Positions 1 to 7,738 of a stretch of 48,891 nucleotides of DNA are shown piece after piece. Source of the stretch: Pseudomonadota bacterium (GTDB taxonomy: Bacteria > Desulfobacterota > Desulfobulbia > Desulfobulbales > JAGXFP01). The first letter of the stretch is position 1. The number at the start of each line of letters is the position of its first letter. Under the pieces are notes generated by a model that saw nothing but the letters and a program-made list of their open reading frames with translations, was not told the DNA's origin and searched no databases. Location: NCBI GenBank assembly GCA_018814305.1, contig JAHJAA010000083.1, positions 1 through 48,891 on the forward strand, in the 5' to 3' direction. A program made the translations under genes and the position numbers.

Positions 1-66
1 GTTGCTAGAATTCCCATGGCTTTCTGGTTCAGGAGGTTGTTTGCCAGTCCGAATCCTGCCGTTTCT

Positions 67-330
67 CCATGAATGTCAATAAGTCAGGTCTGACCTTCAC
101 GCCTCGCAATTGAATTTTTTAAGAGCGTCCCACCCAGCCCAGGCTGCAGATAAAAGTTTCGGTCGCTTTGCCTTTTCGTTTCCCTTTCCGGGAGTTGCAG
201 CTGGTGCATTTTGCCATAATCAATTCATTCCTGAAAATATGCGGCTGTGTTCTTCATGGATGTCAATAAGTCAAACCAAGGTCCCACATCAGCCCGAATG
301 GTCCTTTTCAATTGAATTTCTTAGGAGCGT
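67..330. repeat. pair of imperfect direct repeats
   Basis: Two related blocks lie at 67-130 and 255-330. Each begins with a near-identical stretch around atgtcaataagtca (copy 1 at 71-86, copy 2 at 259-273) and ends with caattgaatttyttaagagcgt-like sequence (107-130 and 309-330); the middles differ. They flank a small decayed cysteine-rich reading frame on the minus strand. The arrangement marks the outer edge of the defence island downstream of the ABC-3C genes. The blocks are too divergent and too few to be a CRISPR array; they may be remnants of a mobile or repetitive element. Confidence 0.5.
119..217 (-). pseudogene. remnant of a small cysteine-rich (zinc-ribbon-like) protein
   Basis: An ATG at 217 opens a 32-codon frame ending at TAA 119-121. 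It starts MAKCTSCNSRKGKRKGKA and continues to an IC pair, giving CxxC, a KGKR basic run and a further cysteine. I recall small bacterial and archaeal proteins with a similar CxxC...KGKR...IC..C opening, but here the second CxxC knuckle is lost (the residues after IC are SLGW) and the frame stops almost at once. It is most simply a truncated leftover; similarity is from memory only. No clear ribosome site was weighed. Confidence 0.3.
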
Positions 331-367
331 TTCGCTCCCCTACATTTACTTGCTCCTCTTACGAGGC

Positions 368-2071
368 TCAGCTCCCGAACTGAACACCCAAGAGCTTATT
401 TGTCGGTTTATCTCCACGCAACACAAGCCGTATTGAAGATTCTAGCTGTTCCTGTTCATTTTCTGTCAAATGCCTGCACATTGCCGCGTAGTTCTCTGTA
501 TTGAGTGAGGCGATGTATTGCTTGCCCGTTCCCGGCAGCGCCGAGAACAGATAGCGAAACCATTTCGCCCTTGGCAGCGGATCTATATGTGCAAATAATC
601 GATTGTCATGCCAGAGGAAGCCCATTGAATGGTTGGCGCCATACATGGCTATTAGCCAGTCGAAAATAATTATTCGAGCTGCATTGATACCATCTGAGTC
701 TTCACCTTCTATGGTCACCGACAGGTCATAGCGAAGTTGGTTGTTCCCTGTGTTGTTTTCCATGACAATCCCGGCAGGGAGCCCCGGATACATCAGTTCG
801 GCAATCTCCTTAAAATGCTTATCCATTGGCTCAAGCGGATCCGTCCGCTCGTATTCTGAAGCTTTTCGGTCTTCTTCAATGCGTTTTTCTTTAATTTTTT
901 GGACTCTCTCCTGCAGCTTGCTGGAATATGACAAAAACTCTCGCAATCTCTCCAGCTCCTCCTGGAATACCGCATACTTCTGGGCCAGTGCGGCATATTC
1001 ATCCAAAGCGCGCTTTCCTTGAAGAGATTGTAATAGCTTATCGCGCTCATCGGCAATCGAGTTTCTCCGCCCCTCAAGCCCTTCGATTTCCCTTTGAAGT
1101 TCCAGCTTGTCCAGCTCCAGACGCTTTTTTCGATTTGCTGAAAGGCTGTTATGGAACTCTTCTACAGCATCAAAATGGGCAAGGGCATCTTCTGTGAAGA
1201 TTGAGGTTAACCCTTCATACAAACCGAGGAGGTCATCTTTGGAAATGTCCGGATGCTGAGTCAATGTCTTGCTTATTCCATTAATCTGAAAACGAATTAT
1301 TTCCTGTTTCTTTTCATTTTCACGCAGTCGCTGGGTAAGTTCTCCAGCGGACAGCTCAATTTGCCGGTAATCTTCAGCCACCTGAAAGGCATCAAGGTCA
1401 GCTTTAATACGCCCGAGTTCTCGCTCAAGCCATTCGGCACGAACCTTTGGCTTTGATCCTGCCCTGAACACCTCGTGCAGAATCTTGTCGTTTTTCCAGT
1501 TTTTCTCAGAGGTATTTATTGAGTCCAGGTCTAATTTGCTTTGTCTCTTGCTGAGAGCCAGTGAGGTGTCAACGCCCAGGAGAAAACTTGAACGGATTAA
1601 ACCGTCATAATCCTTTTCCGAAGATGTTATTATTGGTTCATTGCAGTCACTCTGTTTTAATCTGGCAAATCGTGGAAATAGAGATCGAAAGGTCAACCCC
1701 GGGATTTCTTTCTCAAGATTAAAGGGGCCTTTCGCATTGAGCCATCTTCGCAACTCGGTCACATTTGACTTTTTTCCATCCCGAAAAACTATTTTCCCAT
1801 TCCCGCTCCGTTCAATGACGTGTGTTTTGCCGCTGATTGAAAAATCCAACCGAAACATCCAATCAGGAACGGCAGCAGCTAATTTGGGGTTAGTTTGTGC
1901 CCCCAGACAAAGATGAATCAGTCCGAGGGAGAGAGTTTTGCCGACACCGTTGCTGCTTCCTTCACTGGAGTCATTTTTTGATCCATCACCCACGATCAGC
2001 GTAAGCCCTTCCGGATTGAAATGAAGAGTTTTGAAGGACGGTTGATCACAGGAAAGTTCAATCAGTTTCAT
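368..2071 (-). CDS. ABC-three-component (ABC-3C) system ATPase, DUF2326-like
   Basis: The product is a 567-residue SMC/RecN-like ABC ATPase. The start at 2071 is chosen because it has a GGAGG site 5-10 bases upstream and overlaps the end of the preceding gene by 14 bp; the frame stays open further upstream without support. An extended P-loop ending SSNGVGKT sits at residues 39-46, a long charged coiled-coil region spans roughly 200-415, and a C-terminal lobe contains a hydrophobic FLWHD segment typical of the Walker B/H-bearing half in DUF2326 proteins. ABC-3C systems pair such an ATPase with a small middle component and a protein bearing a C-terminal interaction domain, and are proposed prokaryotic conflict systems. 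The two genes just upstream fit these roles, so the function inferred is a sensor/motor for an antiphage or anti-plasmid effector. Confidence 0.75.
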   Translation of the reverse strand: MKLIELSCDQPSFKTLHFNPEGLTLIVGDGSKNDSSEGSSNGVGKTLSLGLIHLCLGAQTNPKLAAAVPDWMFRLDFSISGKTHVIERSGNGKIVFRDGKKSNVTELRRWLNAKGPFNLEKEIPGLTFRSLFPRFARLKQSDCNEPIITSSEKDYDGLIRSSFLLGVDTSLALSKRQSKLDLDSINTSEKNWKNDKILHEVFRAGSKPKVRAEWLERELGRIKADLDAFQVAEDYRQIELSAGELTQRLRENEKKQEIIRFQINGISKTLTQHPDISKDDLLGLYEGLTSIFTEDALAHFDAVEEFHNSLSANRKKRLELDKLELQREIEGLEGRRNSIADERDKLLQSLQGKRALDEYAALAQKYAVFQEELERLREFLSYSSKLQERVQKIKEKRIEEDRKASEYERTDPLEPMDKHFKEIAELMYPGLPAGIVMENNTGNNQLRYDLSVTIEGEDSDGINAARIIIFDWLIAMYGANHSMGFLWHDNRLFAHIDPLPRAKWFRYLFSALPGTGKQYIASLNTENYAAMCRHLTENEQEQLESSIRLVLRGDKPTNKLLGVQFGS

Positions 2072-2324
2072 CAGATACCCTCCTGACCCGCCCACTTGCT
2101 GCAGGTTCCACTTGACCAAGTGCAAACAAAACATCCAAGGCCAACACCACATGAGTAAAAGTCGGTTTTCCCGGCCAATCTGCGGGACGGCGGCTCACGT
2201 CAGACCAAAGCTCATCAACCGTCATCGGCTCAACAAGTCTGCTTCGCACCAGCCCGGCAAGAGCAATGATGGAGTCGCTGAATCGAACGTGCTTATGCGG
2301 TAAGAGTGCTGTCTGGATGCTCAT
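2058..2324 (-). CDS. ABC-3C middle component (MC6-like)
   Basis: A small basic protein of about 88 residues. ATG at 2324 is preferred over a TTG six codons upstream. It overlaps the 3' end of the upstream gene by 32 bp and the start of the ATPase gene by 14 bp, so translation of all three is probably coupled. The sequence has a helix-rich hydrophobic core (SIIALAGLVR, VVLALDVLFALGQV) with the WPGKPTFTHVVLALD pattern, which resembles the winged-helix-like middle components of ABC-3C systems that bridge the ATPase and the effector-bearing subunit. The family call rests on size, position between the two other components and remembered sequence pattern. Confidence 0.65.
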   Translation of the reverse strand: MSIQTALLPHKHVRFSDSIIALAGLVRSRLVEPMTVDELWSDVSRRPADWPGKPTFTHVVLALDVLFALGQVEPAASGRVRRVSDETD

Positions 2325-3243
2325 AGGCGTCACACGTTTCAAAGTACTTGGATAATATCACCTGAGCGGCCTCTCTATAGGCCTTCATGCTATGGGGGTG
2401 TTTCTTCATGGAATCAGGGATCAATTGGTCGACCATCCATACGTATCGAATATTCGGGGCATTATCTTCGGAATCGGGAATGACATTCTTTCCCTTCTTG
2501 TAAAGTGCGTTAATCTCCTTGGCAATTGATTGCGACAGGCCGACATCGCGACATAATAAAAAGTCATTAATGGTGGAGGCCTGATACAAAAAAATCTTTA
2601 AATACTCGCTCACCGGTTGAGTGAGTCCGTTAAAAATAATTTTCTCCGAAAAATCCGGGGCTTCCTCGTGCAAGAATGATGGGAAGATGTCGTTCTTGTC
2701 AGCAAGATGCGATAGCAGCTCACCAACGCTTCTTGGATCTACATGGGTTATTTCACAACTCGGAACACCGCCCACTATTACCTGCCGAATTTCTGAATCA
2801 AGCCCCATGAACATAGCCTCAAGGCCCGCTCCAGCAATGACTCTGGCATCGGTCAAACCATGCTTCTTTTTGAGTTGCTGTAACTCCGAAGCAACTGGAG
2901 CAGGCGCGCCGGTATAACGGTCGTTGTAAACAAAATAATAGTTTTTTACGTCTTCCCATTTTTCAGGAAGCTTTTCAAAATCAGTGACTGCCTTTTTTAC
3001 AACAGCTACCGGTGAAGCTGATGAGGTTGGTGTCGGTCCGTAAACTTGGTAGTAGCTGCCTTTAGACTCAATCCAGCCATCGTTTCCGCCATCTCCCCAA
3101 TCGCCCCAAGGCTGGATGGACTGGAATCCTTCAACACTGTACTGGAAGAGCTGGTTGATCAACTGCTGAAACGAGGTGCCGGATGCCTCGAACAACTTGA
3201 CCTTGAAGAGGGTTCTATACCAAAAATTATCGTTAGCACTCAT
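2293..3243 (-). CDS. ABC-3C C-terminal-domain protein with nuclease-like N-terminus
   Basis: A 316-residue protein, first of the three-gene ABC-3C set; its stop lies 32 bp inside the middle-component gene. The N-terminal 110 residues contain GDWGDGGNDGW (47-57) followed by YYQVYGP (64-70), an arrangement like restriction-endonuclease-fold domains in which an acidic residue precedes a strand with Q-x-Y/K; this is proposed as the effector. The rest, roughly 130-316, is mostly helical and would be the conserved C-terminal domain that docks to the middle component. ATG at 3243 has AGGAA 8-10 bases upstream. It starts 20 bp after the hsdS stop. Nuclease activity is inference; no full catalytic triad was proven. 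Confidence 0.6.
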   Translation of the reverse strand: MSANDNFWYRTLFKVKLFEASGTSFQQLINQLFQYSVEGFQSIQPWGDWGDGGNDGWIESKGSYYQVYGPTPTSSASPVAVVKKAVTDFEKLPEKWEDVKNYYFVYNDRYTGAPAPVASELQQLKKKHGLTDARVIAGAGLEAMFMGLDSEIRQVIVGGVPSCEITHVDPRSVGELLSHLADKNDIFPSFLHEEAPDFSEKIIFNGLTQPVSEYLKIFLYQASTINDFLLCRDVGLSQSIAKEINALYKKGKNVIPDSEDNAPNIRYVWMVDQLIPDSMKKHPHSMKAYREAAQVILSKYFETCDAYEHPDSTLTA

Positions 3244-3263
3244 TTTGATGATTCCTATTTCAA

Positions 3264-4478
3264 CTATAGCTGTCCCCGGAAAGCAGCATCAAGCAATGAA
3301 GCCTTGAGGTCATTGAGATCACTTAATTTCTCCTCGGTGGCTGTTTCAAGGGCGCTAGTACGTTCAGAGAGGGCGTCAAGTTGGGTTACGATTTGACCTT
3401 GTTCCTCAATAGGGGGGACTGGAAACTTATGCGACTGAAACTCTTTGTACTTCAAACTTTCAACTGTCACCCCCCCTTTGACGAGTTGGCTCAAAATGAA
3501 CGACTCATTCCCCTTCAGCATATATTGAAAATATTCCGGAGTTAGCGCCATAGTTGGGATAAAAACCTTGATATCCTGATTGACAGTAGCTTCAACGCGG
3601 TTAATACACACAGGGAGGGTATGCCTTAAAATGCCACTTCGCGCGACTATTAAAACTGAATTTCTAGGTATCATTTTGGCTGATGAGTTAGATACTCCCA
3701 AAGGTGTGATTTTCAATTCAGAGTCCGCTATTTCCCAAGCCTTCATATCCTTTGGAGTTATCCAAGGTATTTCTCCCTTCCAGTACTCCGACTTTCCTTT
3801 TGATGGCGTTCCACCACCTGTAAATTGGCCAATCTCATTAAGGGGTATGAGAGGCCACCCTCTTCCTTCACTTGATACAGCTTGCGCCAACGCACTCGCA
3901 AAAAGGGCCTTGGAGAGTTCAAGGGTTTCTTGGAGATGTGCAATGGCGGCGTCGATGCGGGTGAAGAGCGCGTCAAGTTTGGTGACGATTCGCTTTTGCT
4001 CATCGAGAGTGGGGATGGGGATTTTAATTTCGTTAATTTGTGCAGTGCTTAAATTAGGTTGAGCAGCACCAAGTGATTTCTGAAGGTTTTCTGTAACCTT
4101 TGCATTGAGGTAATAATATACATAGCTTCTGAGTACAGGATCAACGATAACAAATCGGCCAACACGCTGATTCTGCAATAATCGCTGACCAGATTCGTTA
4201 ATCGCAACCTTGCCTGTTGTTGCACCGGACATCGCAATGACAATGTCATTTTTCTCTACAAAAAAATTCGTGATCCTGTCATGTAAGAGATTTTCAGGGA
4301 CATAGGCCATCCTTTCAAATGAAATCCGCCCAGATTGTATGTTTGAAATACGAAGTACAGGAATACCAGACGGTCTAAAATCTTTACTTTTAAATGCATA
4401 GCCATTCTTAAAGTCAATGATAGAGCCGAGGCTTTCCCATTCCCATTTCTCCGGCAATTTATATAATTCCTGCTCCAT
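3264..4478 (-). CDS. type I restriction-modification specificity subunit HsdS
   Basis: This 404-residue subunit sets the DNA recognition site for both the methylase and the restriction complex. It shows the usual duplicated plan: target-recognition domain 1 (about 1-150), a conserved helical spacer beginning IPIPTLDEQKRIVTKLDALF, target-recognition domain 2 (about 205-345) and a second spacer beginning FPVPPIEEQGQIVTQLDAL. Each spacer is a coiled-coil arm that holds an HsdM. Length is normal and the two TRDs differ, so an asymmetric bipartite target is expected. It starts three bases after the hsdM stop, ahead of the ABC-3C genes, in the same operon. Confidence 0.93.
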   Translation of the reverse strand: MEQELYKLPEKWEWESLGSIIDFKNGYAFKSKDFRPSGIPVLRISNIQSGRISFERMAYVPENLLHDRITNFFVEKNDIVIAMSGATTGKVAINESGQRLLQNQRVGRFVIVDPVLRSYVYYYLNAKVTENLQKSLGAAQPNLSTAQINEIKIPIPTLDEQKRIVTKLDALFTRIDAAIAHLQETLELSKALFASALAQAVSSEGRGWPLIPLNEIGQFTGGGTPSKGKSEYWKGEIPWITPKDMKAWEIADSELKITPLGVSNSSAKMIPRNSVLIVARSGILRHTLPVCINRVEATVNQDIKVFIPTMALTPEYFQYMLKGNESFILSQLVKGGVTVESLKYKEFQSHKFPVPPIEEQGQIVTQLDALSERTSALETATEEKLSDLNDLKASLLDAAFRGQL

Positions 4479-4481
4479 ATC

Positions 4482-5954
4482 CTATCGTTCCCCCAGCAGC
4501 TCATCAATCTCACCCAGTAGATTGGTCACCGCCGTCTCCTTCTCCTGAATCAATTCCAGGATCTTTCGAGGAGGAAGATGTTCCACATCATTCTGCTTGG
4601 CCGGATTCTTGGCCGAGAGGTCATAGTCCTTTTTGAGCTTATCAATTGACACGGTCCATGAATGGTCGCTGGTGGTTCGCTTTGAGTACAACGCAACAAA
4701 TTCGGCAAGGTGGGTATCGTTCAGCGGCTTATTCTTGGTAAGTTTCTGCTCAGGTTCGCATTCATAAAACCAGGTCGCGGTTGTTCCACCGCTCCGCTCA
4801 AAAAAGAGAACATTGGTCTTCACACCTGAATAGGGCAGGAAAACCCCTGCAGGCAGGCTGAGGATGGTATGCAGATTAAAATGTTCCAATAACTCCTGTT
4901 TAATCTGGGTAAAGGCGCTATTCACCTGAAACAGAACCCCCTCAGGCACAACAATGGCAGCCTTGCCGCCGGTTTTGAGTGACTTCATGAAATGTTGCAG
5001 AAAGAGCAACTCAGTGGCGTTGCTCTGGATGGGAAAGTTCTGCTGGATCTGCGTCTTTTCCTTGCCGCCGAAGGGTGGATTGGCCAGGATAATGTCGTAA
5101 CGGTCTTTCTCCTGAATATCTCGGATGTTCTGAGTCAGGGTGTTGAGCCGGTAAAGATTGGGCGACTCAATCCCGTGCAGGATCATATTCATCATGCCCA
5201 TGACATAGGCAAGCGAGGTCTTCTCGTAGCCGAAAAAGGTATCGTCTTGAATTTTGTCCCATTGGGAGGTTGTCAGTTGCCTGCGCTTTTTCTTCAGATG
5301 TTCAAAGGCCTCAATAAGAAAGCCGCAGGAGCCGGCAGCGGCATCATAAATCGTCTGTCCCGGTTGGGGATCGATCACCTTGACAATGGCACGGATCAGC
5401 GGACGTGGGGTATAGAACTCACCTGCATAGCCGCCCGCATCGCCCATGTTCTGCAACAACCCTTCATAGACCTGGGAGAGTTCAAACAACTCGGTTTCCG
5501 ACTGAAAATTTAAGCCGTCAATAATATCGAGTACCTCGCGCAGGGTATGGCCGGAGGCTATTTTGTTGTCCAGATACTCAAAAATAGCGCCGATCTTGTA
5601 GCGAAAGGATTTGGGATCGGCCTTTGTGTCGCTGCGAAAAGATTTGAGATAAGGGAAGAGCGTCTCATTGACATACCGGTTTAAATCATCACCGGTGAGC
5701 GCCCTCTGAATATCCGCCTGCCCATTGGCCTTCTTGGGACAGGCCCAATTCGACCAGCGGTGCTTTTCGTCCAGCACCGGCGTGTAATCCTTGCCGGAGA
5801 GAATGGCCTCATCCGCTTTTTCAGCCTCATAATCATCAAGAAACTTAAGAAACAAAATCCAGGATGTCTGTTCCGTGTAGTGCATGGCGCCGGAGATACC
5901 ATCATCACGACGCAGAATATCGGTAATTCGATCTATTTTTTGTTGGAGTGACAT
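4482..5954 (-). CDS. type I restriction-modification N6-adenine methyltransferase HsdM
   Basis: A 490-residue DNA methylase that transfers a methyl group from S-adenosylmethionine to adenine in the site chosen by HsdS. An HsdM N-terminal helical domain (about 1-145) is followed by the methyltransferase domain with motif I DAAAGSCGFL and catalytic motif IV NPPF (in ILANPPFGG). Motif I has Ala and Cys where DPACGSGGFL is common, a modest deviation. Five bases separate it from the ATPase gene upstream and three from hsdS downstream. Length and motif order are those of an intact enzyme. Confidence 0.95.
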   Translation of the reverse strand: MSLQQKIDRITDILRRDDGISGAMHYTEQTSWILFLKFLDDYEAEKADEAILSGKDYTPVLDEKHRWSNWACPKKANGQADIQRALTGDDLNRYVNETLFPYLKSFRSDTKADPKSFRYKIGAIFEYLDNKIASGHTLREVLDIIDGLNFQSETELFELSQVYEGLLQNMGDAGGYAGEFYTPRPLIRAIVKVIDPQPGQTIYDAAAGSCGFLIEAFEHLKKKRRQLTTSQWDKIQDDTFFGYEKTSLAYVMGMMNMILHGIESPNLYRLNTLTQNIRDIQEKDRYDIILANPPFGGKEKTQIQQNFPIQSNATELLFLQHFMKSLKTGGKAAIVVPEGVLFQVNSAFTQIKQELLEHFNLHTILSLPAGVFLPYSGVKTNVLFFERSGGTTATWFYECEPEQKLTKNKPLNDTHLAEFVALYSKRTTSDHSWTVSIDKLKKDYDLSAKNPAKQNDVEHLPPRKILELIQEKETAVTNLLGEIDELLGER

Positions 5955-5959
5955 AGGCG

Positions 5960-7735
5960 TTATAATTTACTCACGATAAAGTTATACATATTTTTAATGT
6001 CTTCGCTGATCTCTGCGGGTGGAATCAGGTCGATATAGTTTTGCAGTTTTTGTCGGCAAAGGCCGTTATCATTATTTATCAGGGGATCGACGGTATCTTT
6101 GACTTCAAGGCGACGGATACCATCATTATCGCCCGGATTGTTTACTGCCAGATGATCGGCCTGCGCCAGGGTGGCACTGTTAATTTCTGCCAATTTCCCG
6201 TGGTGGCTTAACGCTGTGTGGGAAAGTAGGTAGTTTTTGATCTCACGTCGGCTCCAGGCAAGGAGGTGAACCTTAAGCTTCTTCCCTGTTACAATTGTTT
6301 TGATCCTATCAGAATATTCCTTCCCAAGAACCTTTACTTTTGTTGTTGGATCAATGTTAAGTGGTGCTTCGTCTCTATCGCAAATCAAGAAAACCTGGGT
6401 TGTTGCGAGAGCACAATCAACCTTGCTCAAATTTTCTGCCCACTGGAGTTTTGCCTTAGCAAAAGACTCCGTTGTTGACCCATAGCTGGATGTTTTCTTA
6501 AAGGCATATACAGAGTTAAGTTTCGAAATGTCCAAATCTTTGCGAGCTGCGAGCAGGAGAAAAATATCCCAATCGTTATAATCATCAAGTAATGCCATGT
6601 GGGGAATCTTGGCACATACTTCATATTCGACAGAGGTAGCTCGGGAAAGGATGCTGAGACGATCGATCAACTGCTTTAATTTGTCGTCATCACGGATACG
6701 GCCTTTTTCAACGACCTTGATGGCGTGGAAGTCATTTGCGGTAATGGAGTCGAGCAAATGGGTGGTGGTAATCGTCTGCCCCTTCAGACTATTAAGAATA
6801 CGCCACAGGCGATCAATATTCTGATAATGCAGATGTGAATCAGCCTCATCGAGCAGGAAGAGGGTTTTTTCATCATCGAAAAGATCAATTAACGCGTAGA
6901 GGAAGAGAAGCTGGTATTCGCCATCGCTGAGCTGATCCAGCTCAAGGCCACCTTTTAAAATAAGTTTCAGGTTGGTTCTATCGATGAAGTAATTATTGTC
7001 GGCGGCCTGGGTGAAAAAGCTGACGGTAGGATTATCCTCAATATTTTGGGCGGGAATTTCTCCTTCCTCATCTTCTTGACCAGGGCGTGAGGATGAATAT
7101 GAAGCAGCGAATAATGTATCGGAAGTCAATGCTACCGCTTTCTTAGTGAGTGGCCTGTCAAAATCGTAGTCTGGATCAATATTGGTAGCTATAAAGCTCA
7201 TCAAAGAACGGAAATAGGGTGTTGAGCGCAGAGTGTCCGTCTCCATTCCTGTTTCTTCTTTTTTAAGCGCCTCTTCAACTCTTTGGACATACTGTTTGGC
7301 TACCTTGAATTTGATATGAAGCGTGGTAGATATATCATCAAGTCGTCCATCAGATACCTCTTCTTCATCGACATAACCCCCATCCCGGAGAAACTGCCTT
7401 ACGCGGCCATCTGAATACAAACAGGTAGCAAGAAATATCAGCAGTTTCGACCAGGTTTTGTCATAATAAAAGCAATCAAGGTTAAGCGACCTTCCAGCCC
7501 TTCGTTCTCTATTGAGATAAGTGCTGAATCCTTGAGAAAAATTTTCATTCTGTCCTGAAGAGAAACAAACAAGACGCAGATCATCAAAGTCATTTTTTGA
7601 CAGTTTTGTGGCGAAAATCGCTTGGAGGATACAAGATTTCCCTGAACCGTTTTCGCCGATCAAGGTTGCGATCTTACCAAAACTCAAGGTTTGCTGATCG
7701 TTATAAAGTGGATTTGGGGCTATTGTAAGATTCAT
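5960..7735 (-). CDS. AAA/ABC-type ATPase with OLD-like TOPRIM/DUF4435 C-terminus, inserted in the hsd operon
   Basis: A 591-residue ATPase placed between hsdR and hsdM with gaps of only 3 and 5 bp. Walker A GENGSGKS is at residues 27-34; an ABC-like signature LSDGEYQLLFLYAL and Walker B FLLDEADSHLH follow near residues 270-300, the layout of OLD/RecF-type ATPases. The C-terminal third has ICDRDEAPLN and LLAWSRREIKNYLL, which match the acidic D-x-D and W-x-RREIENYLL features of TOPRIM-like/DUF4435 nuclease tails. Type I loci are often interrupted by accessory ATPases of this kind (RloA-like), proposed to add a second antiviral activity. Whether it acts with HsdRMS or on its own cannot be told from sequence. 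Confidence 0.75.
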   Translation of the reverse strand: MNLTIAPNPLYNDQQTLSFGKIATLIGENGSGKSCILQAIFATKLSKNDFDDLRLVCFSSGQNENFSQGFSTYLNRERRAGRSLNLDCFYYDKTWSKLLIFLATCLYSDGRVRQFLRDGGYVDEEEVSDGRLDDISTTLHIKFKVAKQYVQRVEEALKKEETGMETDTLRSTPYFRSLMSFIATNIDPDYDFDRPLTKKAVALTSDTLFAASYSSSRPGQEDEEGEIPAQNIEDNPTVSFFTQAADNNYFIDRTNLKLILKGGLELDQLSDGEYQLLFLYALIDLFDDEKTLFLLDEADSHLHYQNIDRLWRILNSLKGQTITTTHLLDSITANDFHAIKVVEKGRIRDDDKLKQLIDRLSILSRATSVEYEVCAKIPHMALLDDYNDWDIFLLLAARKDLDISKLNSVYAFKKTSSYGSTTESFAKAKLQWAENLSKVDCALATTQVFLICDRDEAPLNIDPTTKVKVLGKEYSDRIKTIVTGKKLKVHLLAWSRREIKNYLLSHTALSHHGKLAEINSATLAQADHLAVNNPGDNDGIRRLEVKDTVDPLINNDNGLCRQKLQNYIDLIPPAEISEDIKNMYNFIVSKL

Positions 7736-7738
7736 TTT

